The notes under the pieces are model-generated. The model was given only the letters and a program-made list of their open reading frames with translations, ran no database searches and was not told where the DNA came from. Positions 36,691 to 48,559 of a DNA stretch of 64,000 nt are shown here, one piece after another. Origin of the DNA: Pelargonium tetragonum (Eukaryota > Streptophyta > Magnoliopsida > Geraniales > Geraniaceae). Within the stretch, counting starts at the first letter, position 1, and every line of letters begins with the position of its first letter. The position numbers were made by a program, and so were the translations under genes. The stretch spans positions 1 through 64,000 of the forward strand of contig JAYMTL010000084.1 of the NCBI GenBank assembly GCA_036897445.1. Reading direction: 5' to 3'.

Positions 36691-39600
36691 ATATTTACTA
36701 TATAAATAAATTAAGTTCTTATCCTTAAAAAATCTCAGATAAAGACACAGGGTATTGAAAGATCCTTACAAAAAGCATATCTGATCCCTCTGCTTTAGAA
36801 AGCCTCCCTGGCTGAGCTTTTCGTTAACTTGATCGGGAACCTACCTTTACCTCTTTTTTTAGATTTCCTCGATTTCTTAGCTCTTACTAATAGAAAATAA
36901 GCAATAACACAAACTCCTTACTATAAATTTTGAGTACGAGGCCTCCTGCTAACAAGCCCTTAATATCCTCGTTTTCTTTAGAAGGACTCCCTTTATACTT
37001 TTACAGTCATTTTCAATTCCCTTTTTGTAAGCCTGTCATATTATATAAACCCTTTTCTCAAGCAAAGCAGTCACTTGTACCTTTTTTGGGAGGGTAAGCA
37101 TAGGCTACTCCCTTTTCCTTTATTTCAATTTTCGCTTTGATTTAATCCTTCTAGCTATATAGTAATCCGTTTATTAACAGATGTCGTTCAAAAGGCCTGA
37201 TTTACGAAACTCCTTGATTAAGCCAAATTCCTTAGACAACGAATTAAAAGCAAAGGAAATCTCTTAAGTTGAAAGGGGAGTTTCAGAAACTTTTAGAAGC
37301 AGCCGGTATTCTATACTTCCTTTTATGTATGTCACGGAGTAAAGGGCTTGTCTAGTTATATTAAGAGGGCTCTCCTCTTTCTTTTTATATCTTTTTTTAT
37401 AGTAGAACCCCCGCTTCTTCAAGAATGTCGGATGCGTGTAGTTATTAGACTCTTCAGAAAGATAACTCCCTTTCTTTTATTTATTTAATTTAATAGGACC
37501 CTCTGCTGGGTTTGGCTTTATTGCATAAGTAAAATAAGCCGATTTGAGTTTCTTTTATTCCTTAATATGGACTCGGTCAAATCCTTGCGTTCCCTTGTAG
37601 AAATAAGAGGGGCTGTCGTGTAAGGAATGTTATGCTTTACTTACATTGATTTTAAAAATTAGAAATTGAAGTCTACTCGTTTCCGCAAGTCGGGTGCTTT
37701 TGAGTTAAGAACAGAACACCTTGATATAAAAGGGGACAGGGGACTTTTAAAGTATAAAACGTACCTAACTAAACGTCGAAATCCCAAGGTTCACTAGGAG
37801 CAATATCCGGATTTTTATGATAAACACAAGTTTTAAGTAAATCATGTTACTTATGCTCTAGAAGTATAAAAAAGCATTCTTGTATTCAACAAGCGCTAAA
37901 AAATCTGATTGAGATTTATACCCTGTATACCTAAGGAAACCCGCGAATTTCCAAGAGAAGAAGGATGCTGCTTCAGTAAATTTTTATAGATATTCTTTAA
38001 TGTACAAATAACTTGCTCTTTCCGGCTAGTATAAAGGGTGAGTAAATAATTACAGAATATCTTGTTTCCTTAAACTTAGTAAGATAATGAATAAAATCAG
38101 GGGTGCTTGAGATATTGATATCTGCTCCTAACTCAATTAATGGCAGCACCGGGAAATCCTAGTAATATTCAAACAAAGAAAGATTCCGGGTCTATTTACG
38201 GCTCACAAAGTCAGTCTCTTTTTCTTAAGAGTAATCCATAATCAAAAAGTAAAGGGTTCTGTAATAGGTGTACTTCTTAGGGTACTTGATTTTCTATTCT
38301 TATAAAGATTTTCGCTAATATAGAATATAACTCACTTTTTGATGGGAGAGAGGCCCTTTCGAGCTGTTTTGCGTAGGTCTAGACGGGGGATACCCTATTA
38401 CAAAATAAGAGTCCTGCTACTGCTTCTTAACGAGTCAACCCGAGTTTGGAATAGTACATAAGCAACTCTTTATCGATAATATTTTTATGCTTCAACTAAA
38501 AAAGTAAGCCAAAGGTATTAACAAAAAAAGAATATTAAGAAGGATACTTAATAGGGATTAAAGCGCACCCTTTTTTCTACCTAAAATACAATTAAAGACT
38601 AGCATTTAATCGAAGTTAAAAACAAAATCTTTAGTTTAAACTCCTGATAGAGAAGGAAACTCCTTATAAAAATTTTGACTAGGTTTGGCCAATATCTAGG
38701 AATTTGGTGCTTTGACTCTAGTACAACCCTCCTTTAAAAGAACCTAACCCTTACACTTTGTTTTTAACTAACTCCCTCGGCTTCTAAAATCGGCAAGGAA
38801 TTTTATATTGGAGGCCGTTTGACATTAGTCCTTTCTCGCAAGGATCCTTGCTACTGGCCCTAGAAGAACTCACTTTTAAAAAAGATTTTACCTATGACAA
38901 GCAAGTAGGAATCCTTTCTTAAAGTAAAGTCTAGAAGTATACTTGGCTTTATTAGCAATTTTACACTAACTTAACCTTTCGGAATTCTCTAAGGGAAGCT
39001 ACCTATTCTTCAAATTAAGATAGAACCCTTCGTGATGTAGCACAATATTCAAAGCATTTACCTTTTATCTTACATACTTTTGCTTTATCGGAACTAGACT
39101 CCAAATATCCCTTAACTTATTAGAAGAGTCTCCTATATACAATACACCCAAGACAAAAGGGCAATTAAACCCTTATAGAACCTCTCTAAATAGGTGCATT
39201 TATCGCTCTAAATTTTTAAAGCTCTTTTTACCTATAATTTATAGCACAGGACGTATAAAGTATGTTTAACTAAAACGAGTAAGATAGTGAATTTATAAAG
39301 ATTTTTTCTTATAACTTATACTAATAGTAGGAACTCCGCTTCACGAATTTGCATGGCCATTCTATTGAAATTGGGTTTATAAAGCTTTTATTCTTTCACT
39401 AGAAAGAGTGATTTTTTGCTCTATATGGGATATCTAACGTCACTGGGGTTGGGGTAGGTTCAATTTTGATGCTTGAGCTTCTTTAATTTGCGTAAAATTA
39501 GGAATTCTAGGCAGTGTTCGTAAATTAAGGGTATAGTGTCCTGAAAATCCCTCTTAATTCAGGGAGAAAGTAGAATATTTTACGGGTTTCCGAGACGCTT

Positions 39601-42000
39601 TAAAGCCATATGTTCAGAAAAGAGAAAAGTTAGGGATCCTATGAGCTTTCTTTTCCAAGGAATATACCTAAGTAAAAAAAGAAATAGGACTTAGTCTCTG
39701 TTGTATAAAGTTAATAGTAAGAGGAATCCGGTAAACCCAGTAGTATCATTTTCTTTTTCTTTCCCTGTGGGCCTTACTGCTTTTCAACAACTCCGAAAAG
39801 CCTGAACTCTTTGCTCTTCCTTTAAAGTAATTAGCATATAGTATATCCCGAAGCAGGAACCAAAACCTTGGACAAGTAAAAAAATTTTATATAAATCTTG
39901 CTCTTTATTTTCTTGTGTATCAGTCAAAGCTCTAGCCTAATTATAATTCATTGGTTCAAATCGTAGTTTATATAAAAAAATTTTTAAAGCGCCAAAAGTC
40001 TATTAAGATTAAGCAAGGATTGCCCCTTTTTTGCCCCCTCCTACAAGACGTAGTGAAACTCCTTTACATAAGATAGTACACAGCAAGAAGTCTAAATATT
40101 CTTATAGAAGATCTCTAACTTTAGATTGGTATCAGAATGCCTTGAAATTTCTTTTAATCCTCTAAGGAAACAGATGTGATGTCTTTCAAAAGAAATGGCT
40201 TGACTTGAACCCCCAAACTCCCACAGTAAATTGAATTTGTTCCGCTTTTATGGTTTCGAAGAACATGATCTTGCAAATAGCTTAGACAGTTATACTAGGG
40301 AGAACTTATACCTTTAGAAAGTTCTTTCTTTTATAGACACGCCCTTTTTGCTTTTGCGAGATAATATAGGATTTCAATTCTATACTAATTTGCTTTTTAT
40401 TTTAGAGATTGCCCCTAATTGACAAGACTTAGGGCTTTTGCATAACCTTTTTCTATCGTAGTAAACTCTTTTGTATGAAAGAAAAAGGGATCCATATAAT
40501 TACAAAGGGGACCCTAGAGAGTTTAGTGTAAGGTGCCTTGTAAGTTAATGAAGCTAACATATATAGGTTTCCTTTGGAGTTGGAGAACCCTTAAAGTTAG
40601 TTTTCGAATAGATGAATAGAGTAGACTCTGCTCTGCAAAGGGGTTTTATAATGGGTATCTTATCTCAAGAATTTTAGAACGACCCGTAGTGAGTACACTT
40701 TATAGTCCGCGAAAAAAGATCCTCAAATTAAAATTTGAGTAATAAGTTTTTATAAGTTAAACTCCTGTAATTGTAAATCTTGGGACTCCGGCGGAAAGCT
40801 CTAATAGGAGCTAGAAAAAGGATTACCCTTGACTTTGTATAGCAGAGTAATTTACCCTTTAGATATAAAAGAAGTCAAAATTCTACGGGAGGAACCTGAA
40901 AAAGGCACTCTTTTATAATTGATAATATCTCATAAAAAGTTTAGAGTTTAAGTTTCCCCTTTTTTGAGGCTTGCAGATTCCCGCCTTTTCAACCCTTACT
41001 GGATTCTAAAGAGCACCCACTTTGCTTTATATTTTTATAGGGTTTCCGCTAAGTAAAGAGGACTTTCGCTTTCCATATCGTGAGACTACTCCGGAAATAA
41101 AAGTATGTAATAAAACCAAACTCTTTCCGTTAATTACGCATATGCAGTACATTAAGAATTTAAAGGGTCGAACTTGTATTTCAGATCAAATTTCCCTAAA
41201 ACCTCTTTTTTAAGTAAGGCATCTCCTTACCTTAATAAAGGGACCCGGAAGATAATAACTATTCCCCTTTGTGGTTGATGACTATTTAGACTTCTGAGTT
41301 GTACTAAGTTACAAAGATGTATCCTAAACACTTTATGTTTTATAAAGGACCCCTTTATTCGGACACAGGTATAAGGGACTCCTGCAGTTTTCAATTGAAA
41401 TAAAAAATAAGACTCCGTCTGGTGACGAGTCAGATCTTTATCCCTTCTCTACATTACATTTACTAACGTATGAGATAAGGGGATTAACAACTCTATGAAA
41501 CAAGAATAAGAAAGAGGGAATCCCCCTTAGTTTAACTTTATAAATCTTGCAAGGGATACTTACAACAAGTAAAAAGCAATTTACGCAGTATAACTCTTTT
41601 CTAATAACTAATAAACACTGAGATTTTGAGTACAACTCCGGACTAACTTTAGGCCTTTTATAAATGCATAGCTTTTCCAAGACAAATCGGGTTTCAACCC
41701 TATGTATAGGGGTTTCATGTCAAATTAGTATACTAAATAGGTATAAAACGTCAATTCATTTTATTTACAAGTCTCGGTGGAGTCCTCCTTAAGGGTTTCT
41801 CTGGAAAAAATTCTTTTGTCAAACAATAAAGTGCTTCATTACTTTTAGTAAGTGAGTAACCTTGATTACAGAATAATCCAGGGAAAGCACTCTATTTCCA
41901 GTCTCTGCTGTTCACTAAGATAACGTTCAGAAAGAAAGAGATTGGTATAGTTCAGGCTGAGTCTGAGTAAAAACACTATGATATAAGAGGAGTTTCTAAT
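36690..42000. other. Featureless 5 kb stretch
   Basis: No supported gene or RNA. Near 37295 TTAGAAGCAGCC resembles a short conserved large-subunit rRNA string, but nothing around it does. T-arm-like GGTTCAAATCG near 39953 (+) lacks convincing stems. Confidence 0.5.
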
Positions 42001-42295
42001 AAATAAAGGGTCCTTTTGAACTAGTTATTCTCTAGGCTTGGGTAAGGGGAGACCTTAGCCGGACTCTTGCCTTGTTAGTCTTTTTCTTGTAGCTTTAGTA
42101 TATAATGTAGTGTATAGATACTTTATATTCTATAAGTTATTAATGTAAATAGGTTCTATATATAGAGTCTTGTTTATAGGTTTTTAAGGTATATTTTCTT
42201 AGTATTCTATATAGATTCTAGATAGTATAAGAGAGTTTCCTATTTGTATAAGTTGGTAAAGGATAAGACCTCTTGTACTCTACAGTTCTTAACAT

Positions 42296-42401
42296 GGGAG
42301 GATAATAACTTAGATAAGATTCATTCTACACTATCCATACCGACTGAAGCGTTAGCGAGGAAGGGGTATTGGAATACGCAACATACCTTATAATACCCAT
42401 C
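42296..42401 (+). repeat. Dispersed repeat core, copy F
   Basis: GGGAGGATAATAACTTAG at the left, then ACTATCCATACCGACTGAAG, then CGTTAGCGAGGAAGGGG, then CATACCTTATAATACCCATC. It shares ACCGACTGA with copy A and ACTGAAG with copies C and G. The left 18 bp match copy C well. A long lysine-rich frame on the opposite strand ends only 37 bp to its right. Confidence 0.55.
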
Positions 42402-42437
42402 CATGGACTTTGGCTTTGTTCTTTACTTTGATTTGAG

Positions 42438-42680
42438 TTACTTGTTGCTTATTTGTTTTAATTGTTTTGTTAGGAGCTTTGTTTTATGAGCTAGGAGAAG
42501 ATAGTGTTCCGTATTTGTACTAGAGCTATACCTTGTTGTTGCTTTAGAAGGAGTTGTTGGGAGAGCCTTCTTCTTGTTGTTAGGAGCTATGCCTATTGTC
42601 TTAAGAGGAGCTATAGGAGGAGCTTTATCCCTTCTTGTTAGGTTGCTAGGTAGCTCGGTATTCTTTGATTCTTTCCCTCT
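42438..42680 (-). pseudogene. Best-preserved lysine-rich frame, 80 codons
   Basis: Open from a stop at 42681-42683 to a stop at 42438-42440, with no ATG, GTG or TTG start giving a long product. The peptide includes RRDKAPPIAPLKTIGIAP, then NNKKKALPTTPSKATTR, and a leucine/lysine end (KTKLLTKQLKQISNK). The KAPPIAPLKTIGIAP section behaves like a short Lys/Ala/Pro/Ile repeat. Composition resembles the basic tails of chromatin proteins, but no globular domain is visible, so no name is given. It lies just right of core F, as the tract at 1.15 kb lies right of core A. It is probably the 3' part of a decayed gene. Confidence 0.4.
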
Positions 42681-42684
42681 CTAA

Positions 42685-45600
42685 AAATAAGCAACTCAGA
42701 GTATATCTAATCTAAGACTTTAACTTCTACTGGCAAATGCGCATAGGCGTGAGTCAAAACAAATTTAACCTGGATTGATAGTACACCCGTACTTTCTTTT
42801 TGCTGTATATTATTAACAGGAACTTGTACTTAATCCTTTTAGAGATTTATCTTTCTTTTTTGGAAGACATAACATAAAGTATAAAAAAGACAATGCTATA
42901 CCGGTTTAGGAGAACTTAAGCGTAAAAGGCATCGCTTCAAGCAAGAGGCGCTAATAGAATAGAGGGAGACTTGGGGTGTTTTATATTCTTCGGAAAGCTT
43001 TCATTTCTGTAAGTTTGGCTTAAAAGAGTACCTCATTTCTGAGTATCTTTTGTTTTATACTATGTCTTGCCTTGCTTTTGCTGAGAAATTTCTATTGAAA
43101 ATACTTGCAAGCCCTGCTTTTTTAGACATTGGATAAGAATAATGTGCAATACATCAACTCCAGGTATTCGGGACTAGTTACAAAGAGTTTTAGAAAGTCT
43201 CATGGGCATAGCTAAGGAACCCCCGTTTTAGCTTGGCGAGCTTCAGCTTTTCACTGAAATTAATTGTCATTTTGTTAGGTAAGTTAGAAGGACCTCTTGA
43301 GTCAGTCAGATTCAAAGTTTTAGTTACTTCTTTTTAGAAATGGAGCTCTTTAGTGTTTTTCAAATAGAGTTTACTAAGGATTCCTGAATCATAGCTTTCA
43401 TAGACAAGGGCTTTTTCACGCAAATGCATCCCTTTAATTAAATAAAGTATCCAAAGCACAAGTATTACTCTTATTTATATATACTACATACATTTATTTA
43501 ATTCATTTTCTACTCAACATTTTAATGAAAATAACGAACTTTAGTCCCAAGATGACCTTTTATTAAGTATAGGATACCCACCCAGAGAAGTAAGTAAGTA
43601 AATCACTCTCACAAGTATTCCATGGGTTCGAATCTTAGCAAAGAGTCTAATAAAGAACTTAGATAATAGATCTCTCATTTTATCAGTTACTAATTTCAAT
43701 GAGTCATTTCTATAATTAATTCTTTTCAGTTGTAACTATTACAAGAAACCGGTATAGTCGGTATAGTCAAGGAGCCCCTTTTATGTTGGCTGTTTTCTCG
43801 TCGTCTACACGGAACCTCTACAAAATCTAGCAGCTAAAGCAGTGCTCTAATTTGTTAAATCTGAAGCGTAAATAAATAGGTAACAGGTACTAGAATCCGC
43901 AGTGCTTTTGAGGCATTTTTAGTGCTTGTTATTTCTTAATCTTAAGAATAGGTTTTACTTGGCACAGGAATACCTGTAGATTTCCTAGTTTATAGAACCG
44001 GTTACTAATAACAAAAAGTACAAGCCCTGGTAATAAATCTAAAGAATTAGTAATAAATAAGACAAAGAAAACTAAAAAAGGATTGAAAAAGAGTAATGAC
44101 GCTTAACAAGTCCTAATAAGTCCAAAGAGGGATGTAAGACACTTAGAATTTAGAAATAGATAGCTTCATGAAAATAATAAGAGGAAGATCCCCGACTAGC
44201 TATATGAAGTTCTATTTGCTCAGGTTTCTGGATACTGGGCCATAACTTACTTAGTACACTCCCCATTACTCTAGTTTATATTTGTTTGTGTCACAAATAT
44301 AAAGGCATCCTTATAAAACCTCTCTTTGCTAGGAAGACTCTTCTACTCTAGGAAAAGTCCCTATAAGAATGGAATTGCCATAAAAGGAGACCCCGGCCTA
44401 GGGTACTACGATTTTAGTAAGACTCCAAGAGGGGTCCATCAGGTATAAAATAAATGCCTAAAAATTAACCCAAGCCTTTAACGGGAATCTCGTTACTCAC
44501 AAAACTTTTTACTGGGTTCTATTCTAATTATATTCCTTATCCAAATAGCAGGACTCTGTCTAAAAATTTTCTATGTGATATCAACGCATTTTTAGCACGC
44601 TCTTTGAGTACGATTACAAGAAGAGAAATCCTTTTGTTCAGCCGTTTTGTAAAACCGCAAGGGTTAAATCACAGTAAGCTTTTGTGTTGTAAGAGGTCTT
44701 CCTTTTCACATCACAAGAATTTATGATTTATCTGAAACCGCATAATAGCAAGTCTCTTTAGAAAAGAAATTCTAAACACGAGAAGAATGAGAACTAGGCT
44801 TGACTTTTTTAGAAGAATAAGAAAAGAGAGTCATGAGTATAGTATAAAAGCAATACTACTCATCCAAGTTAAGCCGTTTTGAAGAGGGTAAAAGGTTTAA
44901 TTTAAGAAGTAACAAGATTTGGCTTTTATGGATAAGGGGAGTACTAGAAATGAAATTCCTTAGGGAGATACAATAAAATAAAAAGGGTTATTCTCGTACT
45001 TCTAAATTAAGGTTAACCCCGCAAGGTATTTAATCGAAACCCGTTTCTCGACTCAGTTATAAGATTTGACTCCTTTTAGGTATCTTGGGCAGTGCTTTTG
45101 GATTAGTATAGAGCTATCGCGTATTCTTTATTAAGTTTTCCTTAGTTTACGCAGTAGTATTCAGTCTTTTCGTACAAAAATTTGGTACCTAAAAAATTCC
45201 TAAAATTTAAGTTAAAATAACTACTCTGTAAATTTACGAAATGAAGAAAAAAATCCATTTCATCGTAAGGCAGGTTAAAGCTCACGAAGGCCCTAAAAAA
45301 AGTTTTTTATTAAGTTTATACTAAATTATTTATTTCCTTGTTTTATTTCTTTTATCTAACAGGGAGAGTTTTCTACTTAAGATATATATTACCTTACGGG
45401 ATTCTTAACTCTGCTCGGACTAGAGCTTAGCAAGCATCTTTTTTTTGAGCTATGAGGGGTTTTTAAACAGGGTCCGTTGAGATTAGGAACTTTTAAGGGT
45501 GCCTTTTGCTGTTGCGTATTCTTAGCAAGTACTTTACTCCAAAACTCCGGTTAATATTAAAGAAAAAGAAAGTTTTTGTTAAGGCGGGAGCCTCGGGTTT

Positions 45601-47600
45601 CCTAAATCGAAAGTTTATATAAGGGCTCGAAGGTTGAAAACAATTAAAATTATACAGTACAAAAAGGAAAAGCAACCATGTTCATGTTGAAAAAAATTCG
45701 ATCTGGGATTCCTATTTAAGGAGTATAGCCACAAGCAGTCCAAGGCAAAAGAACTTAAATTTCATACTTTTTTATCCGCAAACCCGAATAAGGCGCAACC
45801 TTAGGGGATCCGAACCCCGCTTGTTATTTCTTTGAAACCTTAAAGGGGCCCCTCTTTCTTTATGGGGAAGTACTCTTAGTCAAAATTCACTGACCGAGAA
45901 GCTCTAAAAAAAGAAACTAAAATGACTTAGATTTCCGGAAAAAAGGTACCCCCGACATTAGAAATTATAAAATAGAAACAAATGCTTAGTAGTTGTATAG
46001 GGGGCTATGTCAGTTTGATCTTGTTTATTAAGAGATCCGGGGTATGCCCGAGTTTTAGTATATTAATTAGTAAAAGCTAGCCCCAATAATATCAGATTAA
46101 TGTTTCAGTATACTGTTTTCCAATAAATACTAAAAGTAGGTGTGAGCTGATAAAGTATGCCCGTTTAAACGCTACCTTAAAAAATCCCAAAAGAGAGAAA
46201 CGGAATGTACTAGAGGCGTGTTGCTTTGTAGAATTTATAATATAAATAAGACTAAAAATTTTATTTGCATTTTTTATCGTCGTGAAGGCGAACTTAAAAA
46301 ATTTTTATAACAAGTCAAAAGGAACTCTTATTAGTATTAGTATAACATTAAATTAAATACGGAGACGTCTTTAAAGAAAGTTTATATAGGATATGTTAAA
46401 TTCACTCTCTCAGAATTGTTAGAAGATTCTGCAAAAACACAGTAAATTAGGCCCCATAAATTAAAGAGGAACGCCTGCCACCTAAAGAAATTCTCCCTTA
46501 CTTGTTCAGGAAGAGACTTCTATTACTAGTAACTCCTGCTAAATTACTCTTCTATCCGACAAGGCATAAACCAAGACTTTTTAGATTTATTAGACTATAA
46601 ACTTCAGGCTTTTGTACTTTAAAAAACTCTCCGCTTTAGATTTATCTTGCTCGAGTGTATTCGGACAAGAGAACCCTACGTTTAAGTAAGGACCGCTTTT
46701 TATATATGATTATCCTCGTTCAGACTAGATACTAGATAAAGAAGCCTCCCATTTTTGTATTTAGAATCTTCGGGTTTTCTTCCTTCCGTCCCCGGTTTAG
46801 CCAAACCTATATAAGGAGAAAGAACCTCTATTTCAAAATGAAGGAAAACCTGACGCTTGTATTACTAAAAGTTTTAGTAAAAAAAAGATTTGAGATTTAA
46901 AAACAGGCTAACTTGCTTGCACCAACTAGAAATTCTTGTCACTTTAACTAACTCGTTGGAATTCCTTTACCCCTACCCGCAATGCATAAGGATTTATTTG
47001 ATTCCCGTTTAACCTGTTCTTGGCTTTCTAAGAAGTGAATTACCGGGTGTATATTCTGGGAACTGCCTTAATTACATTACCTTAGGTTTTTCAATTGACA
47101 AATGTTTAGAGTTCAGCCTTGGCTTTATACGATAGTAGGCAATCCGTCTAGGATTGCAGATTTGATTGGTTACGAATGCGAGAAAATACCTCCTCGAAAA
47201 AATGTACACTACAATTACTTACTTTTACCTGCAATTTAGGGGCTAACAAATTCCCTAGGAATAAGACCGACTATCTGCCTAGATTAGGGAAGCAAGGGGC
47301 AGGTGCCTGCCGATTGAAAACTCACCTATTGACTACTCTTTTATTAATGTTTTGTATTCAATACTCCTGAAATCTTTCCCCTTTATATTATAGATAGGTC
47401 TTTCCCAAGCCCTAGAGGCTAGTAACTAAACCTTCCTAAGCTTGCCTTTGGAAAAACGGTTTCCCATTGACTTGCTTCAAAAGATACGAATAAAAACTCC
47501 CTCGAAAGCCCCTGAATTTAAGACTATTCAACTTTTGGATCAAGGAATTTTGGGTAATTACAAGGTTGGCGGGACTATATAAGATAAGGTAAGGGGGGGG
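42685..47600. other. Unassigned stretch
   Basis: No gene seen. Near 43615 the plus strand has CATGGGTTCGAATC, the same T-arm string as the relics at 5.3 and 58.2 kb, but with poor pairing. A 9-bp direct repeat (CGGTATAGT twice) lies at 43750-43767. Small frames at 45493-45675 (-) and 47176-47370 (+) are within chance. Confidence 0.45.
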
Positions 47601-47609
47601 TGTCCTTTC

Positions 47610-47720
47610 ATTAAAAAGAAAACGGATATAGCTGTTAAGAAGATGCTGATAGAGAGTAACAAGTAAAGCAGGGATATTAGACTATAAGAACTAAAAAAAC
47701 TAAAAGAGCAGTTCTCTTAG
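47610..47720 (+). repeat. Lysine-rich tract, plus strand, left of core G
   Basis: The plus-strand frame ending near 47668 reads KKKTDIAVKKMLIESNK, containing the IAVKK phrase of the family. It is followed by more lysine-coding triplets in another frame and points toward core G, opposite to the tract on the far side. A run of eight G at 47587-47594 lies just upstream. Confidence 0.35.
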
Positions 47721-48050
47721 TAATAGAAAACATTAGGATAATACTTATTAAGGCATAACTGCAACTTGTTGACTTTAACACTTTTAATTTGGAATACAGT
47801 ACCTTAAACATTGTAGGGGATTAGTACAGGCTTCAATAAGCCCTCTTTTTCAATACCTAAAACTTTTTAAGTCTTTGTGATAGCTCTTATAGGTTCTAGG
47901 ATTCTTCTTACTTAATAGCTAAACTACCCACTTTCCTATAACAAGTACTCTTTAATCTATTAAATAGTTATTAGTTACTCATGTATATAGAGTAAGTATA
48001 ATAGATAATAATAGGAAAAAGAGTTATAGCAGCCCTCTAGCCCTTGTTGT

Positions 48051-48150
48051 TACTGATGAGTTAGCCTTAGTAAGTAGATCTTACATTATCTGACTGAAGG
48101 CATCCGAAGGGGAATCCCTGTAATATTTATAGATATACCCACTTACACAA
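48051..48150 (+). repeat. Dispersed repeat core, copy G
   Basis: TTACTGATGAGTTAGCC, CTTAGTAAGTAGATC, then ATTATCTGACTGAAGGC, GAAGGGGAATCCC and ATAGATATACCCACTTAC. The TTACTGA at the left also precedes copy C (TTACTGACACAGG), and the TATACCCAC end matches copy A. CTGATGAG recalls a hammerhead-ribozyme core, but the required second strand is absent. Confidence 0.5.
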
Positions 48151-48238
48151 AAGAAACACTAGCACTTCTTACTGACTTAGTTTGTTACTCTTCTGCATAG
48201 CTTGTTTCTTATGCGTAATACCCAGACCTAATCTCTAG

Positions 48239-48538
48239 CTATACGCTCTCCTTATGATCCTTACTTTTGTTAGTCTTGATACCTTTCTTAGTTTTTGGAG
48301 CTTTCTTTGTATCCTCGTATTAATATAAAAAGATCTACCTCCTGAGTCTTCCTAGCTGCTAGTGTAACTGTACTCTTTGGCCCTGTGCCCTGTTTCCTAG
48401 CTCCTATATTTATCTTAATCTTATAACCCGCACTCTCTATCCAAGGAACTGCACTCCTCAGGATACCCAGAGCTTTCATCTTACTCTGTATCTTATCAGC
48501 CTTTGTCTCCACTCGAATAGGTCTAATTGGATTTTTGC
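48239..48538 (-). pseudogene. Lysine-rich gene remnant beside core G
   Basis: A minus-strand frame of about 83 codons runs from a stop near 48537 to 48288. It includes ETKADKIQSKMKALGILRSA, AGYKIKINIGARK and GPKSTVTLAARKTQEVD. A second frame (48308 to a stop at 48239-48241) carries KKAPKTKKGIKTNKSKDHKE. The GIKTNK and KAPK phrases recall the tracts at 35.4 kb (LKTNKG) and 42.4 kb (KAPPIAP). Spread over two frames, it looks like a decayed coding sequence. Lysine, alanine and glycine dominate. Function unknown. Confidence 0.4.
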
Positions 48539-48559
48539 TATAATCGAGTTCAAAGGTAC

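Noticed and set aside
37290-37302. TTAGAAGCAGCC, resembling a conserved large-subunit rRNA string
   Set aside because: The match ends after about 12 bases and no neighbouring rRNA helix or motif is present.
45795-45812. GGGGATCCGAACCCC as a tRNA T arm
   Set aside because: A plain inverted repeat; loop sequence and context do not fit a tRNA.
48051-48075. CTGATGAG in core G as a hammerhead ribozyme
   Set aside because: The matching GAAAC strand and flanking stems are missing, and the other cores do not keep CTGATGAG.
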